Positions 9,334 through 18,297 of a DNA stretch of 55,898 nucleotides are shown piece by piece (position 1 is the stretch's first letter; each line of letters starts with the position of its first letter). The stretch lies in NCBI RefSeq assembly GCF_014697075.1, contig NZ_JACJRE010000049.1, positions 1 through 55,898 of the forward strand. Reading direction: 5' to 3'. The notes under the pieces are model-generated. The model was not told where the DNA came from. It ran no database searches and was given only the letters and a program-made list of their open reading frames with translations. This DNA is from Tolypothrix sp. FACHB-123. Lineage in GTDB: Bacteria > Cyanobacteriota > Cyanobacteriia > Cyanobacteriales > Nostocaceae. Both the position numbers and the translations under genes were made by a program.

Positions 9334-9813
9334 ATGAGCAACACCACAATCCGCCCTAAGGCGTACCTAGATCCACCAAATGAGCGTTTCAATGAATTTA
9401 ATTGTCAAATTTGTGACAAATTTAGATTCGCCTTAAATAACATCAACTCCGCTCTCATACTTTTAATTAGAGTGCGGTTGGATCAAAAGAAGAAACGTAT
9501 CGCCTTGGAATTTATTGAGGAAAATGCTCGAATGCAAGGCTTATTGCTAGATGAATTACTCAATGGGCGTTATGCTTCAGCCGCTGCTAGTCAGTCACTC
9601 CTAGGTTTAGTGGGGGAGATGAGATTTGTCATCAATACCATTAGTTCCTGGAGTAAATCTTTACATAGTAATCAGCTCGAGCAAAGTACTTTAATTCAAG
9701 GTATTGAAGTGATGGAACACCATGCAAGAAATCAAAACGAACTAATTGACAGGTTGGAAAATTGGATTTTAACGCAAAACCAGCTTGCTTGTGCAAATAG
9801 CGATCGAGAGTAG
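9334..9813 (+). CDS. unknown helical protein
   Basis: A 159-residue soluble protein I do not recognise. It is rich in charged and amphipathic helical segments (about 20-75 and 85-150) with two cysteines near residues 24-27 (CQIC). There is no signal peptide or membrane segment. The frame is open throughout and begins with ATG. It is followed by a heptamer repeat and then prlC on the same strand, 135 bases on. An all-helical adaptor or sensor accessory protein is possible, but nothing in the sequence proves it. Confidence 0.65.
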   Translation: MSNTTIRPKAYLDPPNERFNEFNCQICDKFRFALNNINSALILLIRVRLDQKKKRIALEFIEENARMQGLLLDELLNGRYASAAASQSLLGLVGEMRFVINTISSWSKSLHSNQLEQSTLIQGIEVMEHHARNQNELIDRLENWILTQNQLACANSDRE

Positions 9814-9833
9814 AGAAACAAGCGAAAAATAAT

Positions 9834-9865
9834 CAATGCCCAATGCCCAATGCCCAATGCCCAAT
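9834..9865. repeat. heptamer repeat (CAATGCC)x4.5
   Basis: Four exact CAATGCC units and a partial fifth lie between the unknown helical gene and prlC. This is an STRR-type sequence; variants of the same unit occur at 15633, 44033 and 52171. Confidence 0.88.
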
Positions 9866-9948
9866 ATGGCACAGCGATCGCTACATTAGAAGATATATAA
9901 CCAAAAATCATTATCGAGTCAAAGCGATCGCAACTCGCACACACCATC

Positions 9949-12045
9949 ATGAATGCAAACGCCATTATTTCTCAAAATCCCCTACTTAAAGGTGCTGGCT
10001 TACCTCCGTTTACAGAGATTAAACCAGAACAAGTAGTACCAGCCTTTCAGCAGCTAATCACACAACTGGATGCAGAGCTTGCTAATTTAGAAACTAATGT
10101 ACAGCCGACTTGGAGCGGTTTAGTAGAACCCTTAGAGAAATTCACAGAACGCTTGTCTTGGACTTGGGGTATTGTCAATCACTTAATGGGCGTCAAAAAT
10201 AGCTCTGAACTCCGGGAAGCCTATGAAGCAGTCCAACCAGATGTAGTGCAGTTCTTCACCAAGTTGGGACAAAGCCAACCCCTGTACAATGCTTTTAAAG
10301 CTCTGCGTAGCAGTGGAGAATGGAATACCTTAGAATCCGCCCAACAAAGGATTGTGTCAGCCGCAATTCGCGATGCAGAACTTTCTGGTGTCGGTTTAGA
10401 AGGCGAAGCAAAAGAACGTTTCAACGCCATTCAACTAGAATTAGCCGAACTTTCCACCAAATTCTCTAATCATGTCTTAGATGCGACTAAAGCCTTTAGC
10501 TTAACCCTCACCACTAAAGCAGAAATCGACGGCTTACCCCAAAGCTTACTGAGTTTAGCAGCCCAAGCCGCCCGTGCTGCCGGTGAAGAAAACGCCACAG
10601 CAGAAAATGGCCCTTGGCGCATCACCTTAGACTTTCCCAGTTACGGGCCTTTTATGCAGCACAGCACCAGACGTGATTTACGCGAACAGCTTTACAAAGC
10701 GTTTATCAGTCGTGCTGCTAACGGCGATTTAGATAATAATCCCCTAATTGAGCGGATTTTAGAATTACGTCAAGAACTCGCAGGTTTACTCGGCTTTCGT
10801 AACTTTGCCGAATTAAGTCTAGCTAGTAAAATGGCTCCCAATGTCGAAGCTGTAGAAGCTTTACTAGAAGAACTGCGTCGCGTCAGTTATGATGCAGCAG
10901 TCAAAGATTTAGCCGCACTCAAAGAGTTTGCTTTAGCCAAAGGCGCAAAAGAAGCCGAAGATTTAAAACATTGGGATATTAGCTTTTGGGCGGAACGTCA
11001 GCGAGAAGAAAAATTTGCTTTCACCGCCGAAGAATTACGTCCTTACTTTCCCCTTCCCCAAGTTTTAGATGGCTTATTTGGCTTAGTCAACCGTTTATTT
11101 GGCGTTACCGTCACTCCCGCCGATGGTCAAGCCCCATTATGGCATGAGGATGTGCGTTACTTCCAAATTGCTGATGAAACCGGCGCGCCCATCGCCTACT
11201 TCTACCTAGACCCCTACAGTCGCCCCGCTGAAAAACGCGGTGGTGCTTGGATGGATGTCTGCATTAATCGCGGCAAAATCGTAGAAAATGGCGTTACCAG
11301 CATTCGTTTACCTGTAGCATATTTAGTTTGTAACCAAACTCCTCCCATTGACGGTCAACCCAGCTTAATGACCTTCAATGAAGTAGAAACCCTATTCCAC
11401 GAGTTTGGACATGGTTTACACCACATGCTCACCAAAGTGGATTATACAGGGGCAGCAGGTATAAATAACGTCGAATGGGATGCGGTCGAACTACCCAGCC
11501 AATTTATGGAAAACTGGTGTTACGAGCGTCCCACCTTATTTGGGATGGCGAAACATTACCAAACAGGCGAACCTCTGCCAGAACATTATTATCAAAAGCT
11601 GATTGCTGCACGCAATTACATGAGCGGTAGCGGGATGTTGCGCCAACTCCACTTTAGCAGTGTGGATTTAGAACTCCACTCCCGCTATCGTCCCGGCGGT
11701 AATGAAACCCCAAGCGATGTGCGTCAGCGCATTGCTAAAACTACTACAGTGTTACCACCACTTCCCGAAGATGCTTTCTTATGTGCTTTTGGGCACATCT
11801 TTGGTGGTGGTTATGCAGCCGGCTACTACAGTTACAAATGGGCGGAAGTTTTGAGCGCTGATGCGTTTGCTGCCTTTGAAGAAGCGGGGCTAGAAAACGA
11901 AGAAGCAATCAAAGATACAGGCAGACGCTATCGAGATACAGTCCTGTCCCTTGGTGGTAGCAAACATCCAATGGAAGTATTTAAAACCTTCCGGGGACGG
12001 GAACCCAGTACGGCTCCCTTGCTCAGACACAATGGTTTAAATTAA
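9949..12045 (+). CDS. prlC: oligopeptidase A (M3 family zinc metallopeptidase)
   Basis: Cytoplasmic thimet-type peptidase that degrades short peptides, including released signal peptides in other bacteria. The 698 residues cover the whole M3 fold. The zinc/catalytic motif HEFGH is at 484-488 within TLFHEFGHGLHHML, and the third ligand region follows downstream (NNVEWDAVELPSQFMENW). The C-terminal FGHIFGGGYAAGYYSYKWAEVLSAD segment is a family hallmark lining the active site. The ATG at 9949 fits the usual start just before the NPLL motif. A 16-bp stem hairpin follows the stop and probably marks the transcript end before pflB. Confidence 0.94.
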   Translation: MNANAIISQNPLLKGAGLPPFTEIKPEQVVPAFQQLITQLDAELANLETNVQPTWSGLVEPLEKFTERLSWTWGIVNHLMGVKNSSELREAYEAVQPDVVQFFTKLGQSQPLYNAFKALRSSGEWNTLESAQQRIVSAAIRDAELSGVGLEGEAKERFNAIQLELAELSTKFSNHVLDATKAFSLTLTTKAEIDGLPQSLLSLAAQAARAAGEENATAENGPWRITLDFPSYGPFMQHSTRRDLREQLYKAFISRAANGDLDNNPLIERILELRQELAGLLGFRNFAELSLASKMAPNVEAVEALLEELRRVSYDAAVKDLAALKEFALAKGAKEAEDLKHWDISFWAERQREEKFAFTAEELRPYFPLPQVLDGLFGLVNRLFGVTVTPADGQAPLWHEDVRYFQIADETGAPIAYFYLDPYSRPAEKRGGAWMDVCINRGKIVENGVTSIRLPVAYLVCNQTPPIDGQPSLMTFNEVETLFHEFGHGLHHMLTKVDYTGAAGINNVEWDAVELPSQFMENWCYERPTLFGMAKHYQTGEPLPEHYYQKLIAARNYMSGSGMLRQLHFSSVDLELHSRYRPGGNETPSDVRQRIAKTTTVLPPLPEDAFLCAFGHIFGGGYAAGYYSYKWAEVLSADAFAAFEEAGLENEEAIKDTGRRYRDTVLSLGGSKHPMEVFKTFRGREPSTAPLLRHNGLN

Positions 12046-12059
12046 CCTTTAATTGGTTG

Positions 12060-12099
12060 ACGGTTGACGGTTGACAGTTCACAGTCAATCGTCAACCGT
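12060..12099 (+). terminator. hairpin downstream of prlC
   Basis: Sixteen base pairs (12060-12075 with 12084-12099, one G-T wobble) close an 8-base loop, starting 15 bases after the prlC stop. The arms are built from TTGACGG heptamers and their inverted copies. The following bases hold only a short TTTT, so it may protect the RNA 3' end more than terminate. Repeat expansion has apparently created this hairpin. Confidence 0.6.
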
Positions 12100-12110
12100 G
12101 AAGGATTTTA

Positions 12111-12146
12111 TGCCAATTTGAAAAAAGAATGCGACAGATGGTAGGG
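12111..12146 (+). repeat. dispersed 36-bp repeat, copy 2
   Basis: Matches the inverted sequence at 7338-7373 at 34 of 36 bases, including the AAAAAAG core and GCGACAGATGG. No partner terminus was found to its right, so this may be a solo end. Confidence 0.75.
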
Positions 12147-12183
12147 GCATAACAGTGCCATGCCCTTTAGAATATAGGGAAAA

Positions 12184-12216
12184 AAACTCCATCTCCTTGT
12201 GGATGGAGTTTCTTTT
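12184..12216 (+). terminator. terminator-like hairpin
   Basis: AAACTCCATC (12184-12193) pairs with GATGGAGTTT (12202-12211) across an 8-base loop, followed by CTTTT. It could be a second stop for prlC read-through or the end of a short RNA. The position 140 bases after prlC makes the target uncertain. Confidence 0.5.
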
Positions 12217-12391
12217 CACTTGAATAAAAATTTAACTTTTGCCCAAAACTACTAAGGCGACGCGATCCCACAAGACTCATAAAAATTGACTACTTACAGT
12301 TGCGCTAATATCACAAGTAGATGTGCTACGTTATCCCAAGCAAAGATACCGCAGTCAATTATTTAGCTTCATCAACTGGGGGGAATCTCCG

Positions 12392-14620
12392 ATGTTGGCA
12401 CAATGGCAAGGCTTCAAAAGTGGCAAATGGACAGAAGAAATCAATGTCCGTGATTTCATCCAAAAGAATTACACCCTTTACAGTGGCGATGAATCTTTTT
12501 TAACAGGTGCGACTCCCACCACTCAAGCACTCTGGGATAAAGTCAAGGACTTAATGGCAGTTGAGCGCGAGAAAGGTATTTTAGATACAGATACAGAAGT
12601 TGTTTCCACAATTACCTCCCATCAACCCGGTTATATTCACCGCGAACTGGAACAAATAGTAGGATTGCAAACTGATAAACCCCTAAAACGCGCTATCATG
12701 CCGTTTGGTGGCATTCGTGTAGTTAAAGATGCATTAACAGCTTACGGTTACGAACTCAGTCCCCAAACCGCAGAGATATTTACCAAATATCGCAAAACTC
12801 ATAACGACGGCGTATTTGATGCCTATACTCGCGAAATGCGCTTATGTCGGCGCTATGGTATTATCACCGGATTACCCGATGCTTACGGACGGGGGAGAAT
12901 TATTGGTGATTATCGGCGCGTAGCTTTGTATGGTGTTGATGGTTTAATTGATGATAAAAAATCACAACTTTTGTCTTTAGAGTTAGATGAGATTGTTGAA
13001 GATACAATTCGCTTGCGGGAAGAAATTTCTGAACAAATCAAAGCTTTGTTTGAATTGAAAACAATGGCTGCAAGTTACGGGTTTGATATTAGTCAACCCG
13101 CAGCTACAGCCAAAGAAGCTGTGCAGTGGTTATATTTTGGCTATCTTGCAGCTGTGAAAGAACAAAACGGTGCGGCGATGTCTTTGGGAAGGGTTTCGAC
13201 GTTCCTAGATATTTACTTTGAACGAGATTTACAACAAGGAACAGTTACCGAATCCCAACTGCAAGAACTCATCGACCATTTTGTGATGAAGTTACGCATG
13301 GTGAGATTTTTGCGGACACCAGATTATAACCAACTGTTTTCTGGCGATCCTACTTGGGTAACGGAATGTGTTGCCGGTGTGGGTGAAGATGGTAGACCTT
13401 TAGTAACGAAAAATAGTTTCCGGATTCTGCATACTTTGTCTAATTTAGGCCCAGCACCGGAACCAAATTTAACTGTGTTGTGGTCGGAACAGTTACCAGA
13501 GAACTTTAAACGTTTTTGCGCTAAAGTTTCAATAGACACTAGCTCGATTCAGTATGAGAACGATGATTTGATGCGTTCTTACTGGGGTGATGATTATGCG
13601 ATCGCCTGTTGCGTTTCTGCCATGCGTATTGGTAAGCAAATGCAGTTTTTTGGCGCGAGAGTTAATCTAGCCAAGTGTTTGCTGTATGCGATTAACGGCG
13701 GTAAGGATGAAATTTCTGGCGAACAAGTTGCAAGTGCGATCGCGCCGATTACTTCCGACTACCTAGATTATCAACAGGTACGGGAGCAATTTGAAACAAT
13801 GATGGGGTGGTTAGCCAAGGCGTATATTAATACCCTTAACGTCATCCATTACATGCATGATAAATACTGCTACGAACGGATCGAAATGGCACTCCACGAT
13901 CGCGATATTTTACGGACAATGGCTTGCGGAATTGCTGGGTTATCGGTGGTTACAGATGCTTTATCAGCAATTAAGTATGCCAAAGTCAAAGTATTGCGTA
14001 ACGAAGCCGGATTAGCCGTCGATTATGAAATTACCGGCGATTATCCCAAATATGGCAACAACGACGATCGCGTTGATGAAATCGCGGTAGATTTGGTTAC
14101 CAAGTTCATGAACGAACTGCGTAAACATCCCACTTATCGCCAAGCCACACCAACACAATCGGTATTAACAATTACCTCAAACGTTGTGTATGGTAAGAAA
14201 ACCGGTAACACCCCCGACGGGAGAAAAGCGGGCGAACCCTTTGCGCCTGGTGCAAACCCCATGCATGGAAGAGATAGTAAAGGTGCAGTTGCGTCTTTAG
14301 AATCTGTAGCGAAAATTCCTTACCAATGCGCGCAAGATGGAATTTCCAACACTTTCTCAGTCGTACCATCAGCTTTAGGTAAATTAGAAGTCGATCAAAT
14401 CAGCAACCTAGTGGGAATGCTGGATGGTTACTTCCACGATCGCGGACACCATATTAACGTTAACGTTCTCAAGCGAGAAATGTTAATAGATGCAATGGAT
14501 CATCCAGAGTTATATCCACAGTTAACAATTAGGGTTTCCGGTTACGCGGTGAACTTTATTAAGTTAACGCGAGAACAGCAACTTGATGTAATTCATCGCA
14601 CATTCCACGAACGATTTTAG
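12392..14620 (+). CDS. pflB: formate C-acetyltransferase (pyruvate formate-lyase)
   Basis: Glycyl-radical enzyme converting pyruvate and CoA to acetyl-CoA and formate, used in anoxic fermentation. I chose the ATG at 12392 because a purine-rich GGGGGGAA lies just before it and because the homologous N-terminus begins near WQGFKSGKW; the frame is open further upstream but that part is not family-like. The product is 742 residues. The adjacent active-site cysteines are at C406-C407 (IACCVS), and the glycyl-radical site is G717 in RVSGYA, 25 residues from the end as expected. PFL is found in only some cyanobacteria. The activating radical-SAM enzyme (PflA), often adjacent, is not next to it or elsewhere in the window. 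Confidence 0.96.
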   Translation: MLAQWQGFKSGKWTEEINVRDFIQKNYTLYSGDESFLTGATPTTQALWDKVKDLMAVEREKGILDTDTEVVSTITSHQPGYIHRELEQIVGLQTDKPLKRAIMPFGGIRVVKDALTAYGYELSPQTAEIFTKYRKTHNDGVFDAYTREMRLCRRYGIITGLPDAYGRGRIIGDYRRVALYGVDGLIDDKKSQLLSLELDEIVEDTIRLREEISEQIKALFELKTMAASYGFDISQPAATAKEAVQWLYFGYLAAVKEQNGAAMSLGRVSTFLDIYFERDLQQGTVTESQLQELIDHFVMKLRMVRFLRTPDYNQLFSGDPTWVTECVAGVGEDGRPLVTKNSFRILHTLSNLGPAPEPNLTVLWSEQLPENFKRFCAKVSIDTSSIQYENDDLMRSYWGDDYAIACCVSAMRIGKQMQFFGARVNLAKCLLYAINGGKDEISGEQVASAIAPITSDYLDYQQVREQFETMMGWLAKAYINTLNVIHYMHDKYCYERIEMALHDRDILRTMACGIAGLSVVTDALSAIKYAKVKVLRNEAGLAVDYEITGDYPKYGNNDDRVDEIAVDLVTKFMNELRKHPTYRQATPTQSVLTITSNVVYGKKTGNTPDGRKAGEPFAPGANPMHGRDSKGAVASLESVAKIPYQCAQDGISNTFSVVPSALGKLEVDQISNLVGMLDGYFHDRGHHINVNVLKREMLIDAMDHPELYPQLTIRVSGYAVNFIKLTREQQLDVIHRTFHERF

Positions 14621-14686
14621 GTTGCAGATTAGCTCAACATTAATGTGTTAACAGTGACAAATAATTAGTTAATGTACAACAGTTAA

Positions 14687-14758
<72 letters not shown>

Positions 14759-14977
14759 GCACTCGCTTAACTATATTACCAAGATTTTTGTGAAAAACGC
14801 ATCCTCTGTTTAGAGAAATTTCTGAATTTTCCCAAAATCAGGGGTAAATTAAGTTTTTGTACTTAGGGCGATCGCCTTTTACTTGATGAAAAAACTGCTG
14901 ATTCAACCAACACAAAAAAAGGATCATCGCCGGGTAATGGGTTGTAACTCATTACCCACAATGTTTTAGATTAAGTT

Positions 14978-15568
14978 TTAAAGTTTCACTTCATCAGCGA
15001 AACTTTGACGCCGGAAAAACCGAAAAGGCCCGGCTACAGATCCCCACAGATGCTCATCAGTTTCTAAATCTCGTCCGCGGTCGAGGCTGAGAAAGATATC
15101 TTCGCTGATTTCAAATTCGTTATCGAGATAGGTTTTGTTTCCCTTGCGAAAGACGATGCAGCCTTTACCTGGTTCAACTTTACCTTTAAAGCTGTTACCC
15201 GTCCATTCGACAATCATGTTACAGCCGGATAACTTTTCTAAATTATCCACCTTTAAAGTGGCAAGCTTTTCCAAGTTACGGGCTGCACCGTAAAAATTTG
15301 TTTCTTCTTTAACAGTGTAATTTTCAATGTGGATGCGATCGCCTGTGTCGATTAACTTCAACACCCGCACCCGATAAGGATCGTGTAGTGCAAAATCATA
15401 AGCTTGTTCCACAAACAAACTTACCCCTGATAAAAACTCTAAAGGTAGGGGACGCATACACACGCGAATATGAGCATAAAGTGGTGGGTTGTCAAAAGCT
15501 TGTTGTTGATTGCTAAAATCAGCCGCCATCCAGCGAGCCAAGGTAGCAATGTCCGTAGAGTGAGTCAT
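14978..15568 (-). CDS. cpcT: phycobilin:Cys-phycobiliprotein lyase, CpcT/CpeT family
   Basis: Attaches phycocyanobilin to the second cysteine (about Cys153-155) of beta-phycocyanin; the relatives CpeT and others act on phycoerythrin. The 196-residue length and the family segments LARWMAADFSNQQQA, the PLxFLSGVSLFVEQAY stretch and the C-terminal WGSVAGPFRFFRR region support CpcT. It is a soluble lipocalin-like beta-barrel. No phycobilisome structural genes are beside it; a lone cpcT is usual. Whether the substrate is phycocyanin or another phycobiliprotein cannot be settled from sequence alone, but the gene resembles CpcT most. Confidence 0.88.
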   Translation of the reverse strand: MTHSTDIATLARWMAADFSNQQQAFDNPPLYAHIRVCMRPLPLEFLSGVSLFVEQAYDFALHDPYRVRVLKLIDTGDRIHIENYTVKEETNFYGAARNLEKLATLKVDNLEKLSGCNMIVEWTGNSFKGKVEPGKGCIVFRKGNKTYLDNEFEISEDIFLSLDRGRDLETDEHLWGSVAGPFRFFRRQSFADEVKL

Positions 15569-15632
15569 TACAAATAATCAAATGATTGCTGAATATTCTT
15601 CTTGAAGTATTTTAAGGCTTTGTGATGGTATT

Positions 15633-15660
15633 GGGCATGGGGCATGGGGCATGGGGTATG
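15633..15660. repeat. heptamer repeat (GGGCATG)x4
   Basis: Three exact GGGCATG units and one GGGTATG lie in the cpcT to TPR gap. This is the reverse-strand relative of the CAATGCC units seen elsewhere. Confidence 0.85.
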
Positions 15661-15809
15661 GGAAACAATATGTGGATTTAGATGAGATTGCAACTTAAAA
15701 TCTAAAAATTTTTTTCTCCCCTGTCTCTCCAACTAATTGGGGAGAATTACGATCGCTTTATGCGTCCTTCAAATTGGTAATTTAGTTAATGGGGTAGGGA
15801 GATTCGCAA

Positions 15810-17057
15810 ATGACACAATGTAACGACAGTAAGCAATTACATCTGTTAACTATAATTATGACTGTGGCTATAGTCTGGCAGTTTAGCAGCTCGTTGACTT
15901 TGGCACAGAGTAAAAAGCCCCAACAACCAGATAAATTTCTCCCTAGTCCACTAGAAAATATACTTCCCGATCCATTACTAACACCTTTAGGCGATCCAAA
16001 AAAGTTGACTCCGGCGCAACTGCAACAGCTAGAACCGCAAATTGAGCAGCTAAATCAGGAAGCTGCGGCTAAACTGGAAGCGGGAAATACGGAAGCGGCG
16101 TTTGAAATTTGGAACCGAGAACTACGTTTACGCCGCTTGTATGGTTCATTAACTGAGGTGCAAGCATTGTCACGGGTGGGAGCGATCGCTTTTAATCAAA
16201 ATAATCGCGAACAGGTGCAATATATTACCCAACGCTTGCAAGCTATTCAAACGCAAACCCTATCTCAGCCACTCTTGGATTTACAATTATTGCGATCGCT
16301 TGGTGAGGCTTATGAAAAAGTGCGATCGCCAAAACAGGCTTTGGAAGTGTACAATCGCCTATTAACAGCAGTCAAACAACAAAAAAATACCGCCGCGATT
16401 GTCGATACCCTCAAAAGCATTGGGGAAGTACATCTGGGTTGGTTCGATTATCCCCAAGCCGCAGCCACTTATCAAGAATTGTTAGATTTAGCTACTGCTA
16501 CTGGTGATAAATTAAACGAGGTAGCATACTTGCAACAGCTAGCTTATATTTACGAACAGGCGAAAAATCCGCAAGAATCGATCAATATCTTGAGTAAGCT
16601 GGCAGAAATTTACACTAATGAAAATAATATGACGCAATTACCAAAATTTAAAATGGCGATCGCGGCAAATTATCAAACATTAGCCAAAGAAAACCCAGCT
16701 TTATTAGCAGAATCCTTTAAAAATTATCAAGCAGCTTATACCACAGCTTGGGAACAGCAACAATATGTTGATGCGGGTGAAGCTTTACAACAGTTAATTG
16801 CGCTGTACCGTTCTCAAGGACAAATAGAAGATGCATTACAAACTAGTCAAATTTTAATTGCAGCGCAAACTCAAGCTACCAACTATTACGGCGTTATGCA
16901 AGCTTACGACCAAATAGGACAACTTTATGTACAACAAAAACAATATCCCCAAGCACTCACAGCTTTTCAAAAGGGTTTAGAGATAGCGCAACAACTCAAG
17001 TATGATGAAACCTACTTTAATCAACAAATTGAAAAAATATCGAAAGGCAATTTGTAA
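15810..17057 (+). CDS. secreted TPR-repeat protein
   Basis: A 415-residue protein with an N-terminal hydrophobic export segment (about 11-32, ending in TLAQS), a Pro-rich linker, then tandem TPR-like helical repeats from about 80 to 400 (for example PKQALEVYNRLL, YPQAAATYQELLDLA, YPQALTAFQKGLEIA). No enzymatic domain is seen. A purine-rich GGTAGGGAGA lies before the ATG. It is followed on the same strand by a short coding-like fragment and the GrpE-like/Hsp70-like pair; TPR proteins often serve as chaperone adaptors, so a link is possible but unproven. Confidence 0.82.
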   Translation: MTQCNDSKQLHLLTIIMTVAIVWQFSSSLTLAQSKKPQQPDKFLPSPLENILPDPLLTPLGDPKKLTPAQLQQLEPQIEQLNQEAAAKLEAGNTEAAFEIWNRELRLRRLYGSLTEVQALSRVGAIAFNQNNREQVQYITQRLQAIQTQTLSQPLLDLQLLRSLGEAYEKVRSPKQALEVYNRLLTAVKQQKNTAAIVDTLKSIGEVHLGWFDYPQAAATYQELLDLATATGDKLNEVAYLQQLAYIYEQAKNPQESINILSKLAEIYTNENNMTQLPKFKMAIAANYQTLAKENPALLAESFKNYQAAYTTAWEQQQYVDAGEALQQLIALYRSQGQIEDALQTSQILIAAQTQATNYYGVMQAYDQIGQLYVQQKQYPQALTAFQKGLEIAQQLKYDETYFNQQIEKISKGNL

Positions 17058-17096
17058 GTAACATCTACTGTCCGTTCGCTGATTTTGAGGTGGTAA

Positions 17097-17249
17097 AAGT
17101 TATCAAAACCGCACGGAAACTACCAAGAGTTTTCTCAACTCGCCGCAGGTATTTGGCAGCCAGCAAAAGCTACTTTCTCTAACTTCATATCATCAACGCA
17201 GCAATCAGAAGAAGCTTTATGGCCACATCATGCTAGTAGTATCAAGTAG
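17097..17249 (+). pseudogene. possible C-terminal gene fragment (50 codons, no start)
   Basis: An open frame after a TAA at 17094 reads protein-like residues, including FSQLAAGIWQPAKATFSNF, and ends at TAG 17247-17249, just before the Shine-Dalgarno of the next gene. It has no ATG, GTG or TTG start. I read it as a possible remnant of a lost gene. It could also be chance. Confidence 0.3.
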
Positions 17250-17261
17250 GCAGGAATTGCT

Positions 17262-18170
17262 ATGAAAAAGATTAGTACATTTTTTAGTGAAGAACGCAAC
17301 CAACTCCAGACAGATATTGAAAATACTAGTAGCATTGAGCAGATAGTTAAGCTAATTCAAAAGCGACTTGATAATTTGGAAAGAATTTATATTAGCGAGC
17401 TAAATTTAACTCAAGTCCGTTTAGCTTCCTTTTTATTAGATACGTTGCGACAGTCTATTGGGACTCTGGCGGCTGCTAATCTTGCTCAAATCGCTCCCAC
17501 ACAGCAAAAGCAAATTACTAACCCAGTTACAAACTTGAACCCTCACAGAGTCATCCTGAAACTACTAAAGATACTGCTTTATATAGGAATTTTGGCTTGG
17601 TTATTTTATTTAACTAAAACTACACCAGGTGCGTGGATGGGGATGTTGCTGGCTTCTGTGCTTTTGGGGTTGGAAGTTGTAGTGCAACTCGACAAAAACA
17701 ATCAGGATGATCATTCAACGCCACAACAGCTATTAAACTTACCTCAAGCTGTTCTCCGGGTGGATAGTAAAGTTCTTTTAGACAACCTTGCTGATGCACT
17801 CCACACAATTGACCTAGCAATCGCTAGATTTGATGTAGGAAGTAAACAAGAAGAAGAACTTGGTATAGAAGAACTGCCAGAGTTATTGGGTTTTCTCCAA
17901 AAGCTTATGGGCGCATCATTTCTGAATAAACCCCAGATGGCGATCGCACTTGCGCAACTTCTGCCACAAATTTTAATGGAGCAAGGAATTCGTGCCCAAA
18001 TTTACCGAATCAACGATGCGCAAAGCGATCGCAATTATTTTGATTTTGAGCCAAGTATCGACCCTGACAGCAAAGATTATGTAACTTTAGCACCTGCATT
18101 GCTCAAAGGCGATCGCTTGTTGCGGCGCGGCCGAGTCATTGAACCAGCGTATTTCCAAGCTAAAGAATAA
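17262..18170 (+). CDS. membrane protein with GrpE-like C-terminal segment
   Basis: A 302-residue protein, probably partner of the Hsp70-like ATPase that starts about 130 bases downstream. An N-terminal helical region (1-75) is followed by two hydrophobic helices at about 98-118 and 122-142. A cytoplasmic part comes next (about 160-300) with helices and a final segment reading ALLKGDRLLRRGRVIEPAYF. That tail recalls the GrpE beta-domain signature, in which a GY-x-L-x-x-RV-x-RPA motif ends the protein. GrpE is the nucleotide exchange factor of DnaK. The match is from memory of the motif and may be superficial. The start is ATG with AGGAATT before it. Visible: topology and pairing. Inferred: exchange-factor role. 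Confidence 0.6.
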   Translation: MKKISTFFSEERNQLQTDIENTSSIEQIVKLIQKRLDNLERIYISELNLTQVRLASFLLDTLRQSIGTLAAANLAQIAPTQQKQITNPVTNLNPHRVILKLLKILLYIGILAWLFYLTKTTPGAWMGMLLASVLLGLEVVVQLDKNNQDDHSTPQQLLNLPQAVLRVDSKVLLDNLADALHTIDLAIARFDVGSKQEEELGIEELPELLGFLQKLMGASFLNKPQMAIALAQLLPQILMEQGIRAQIYRINDAQSDRNYFDFEPSIDPDSKDYVTLAPALLKGDRLLRRGRVIEPAYFQAKE

Positions 18171-18185
18171 CAGATACCAATTCAA

Positions 18186-18220
18186 AATTTTACCCTGAGC
18201 GTAGTCGCAGGGTCAAAATT
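18186..18220. repeat. hairpin between the GrpE-like and Hsp70-like genes
   Basis: AATTTTACCCTG (18186-18197) pairs with CAGGGTCAAAATT (18208-18220) with one bulged base around a 10-base loop. A TACCAATTC phrase, as at the end of the MITE-like element, precedes it. It may attenuate or process the message between the two genes. Confidence 0.55.
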
Positions 18221-18297
18221 AAGAAATTCAGACATAAAAAGAGTTTGGGATTGTGTATCTGTCGAATTCTTTTTGCAAATTTTTAGACAAAAATACT

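Larger units (their letters stand above)
12046..12391. other. prlC-pflB intergenic region
   Basis: About 346 bases holding the repeat-built hairpin at 12060, the second copy of the 36-bp dispersed repeat at 12111 and a terminator-like hairpin at 12184. The pflB promoter should lie between 12212 and 12380; I could not find a clear FNR-type or other operator. Confidence 0.5.

Noticed and set aside
9834-9865. Short tandem repeats as a CRISPR array
   Set aside because: Units are 7 bases with no spacers; they are STRR-type repeats.
12321-12391. Upstream extension of pflB to 12323
   Set aside because: The extra 23 residues are not like the family, and a purine-rich ribosome site precedes the ATG at 12392.
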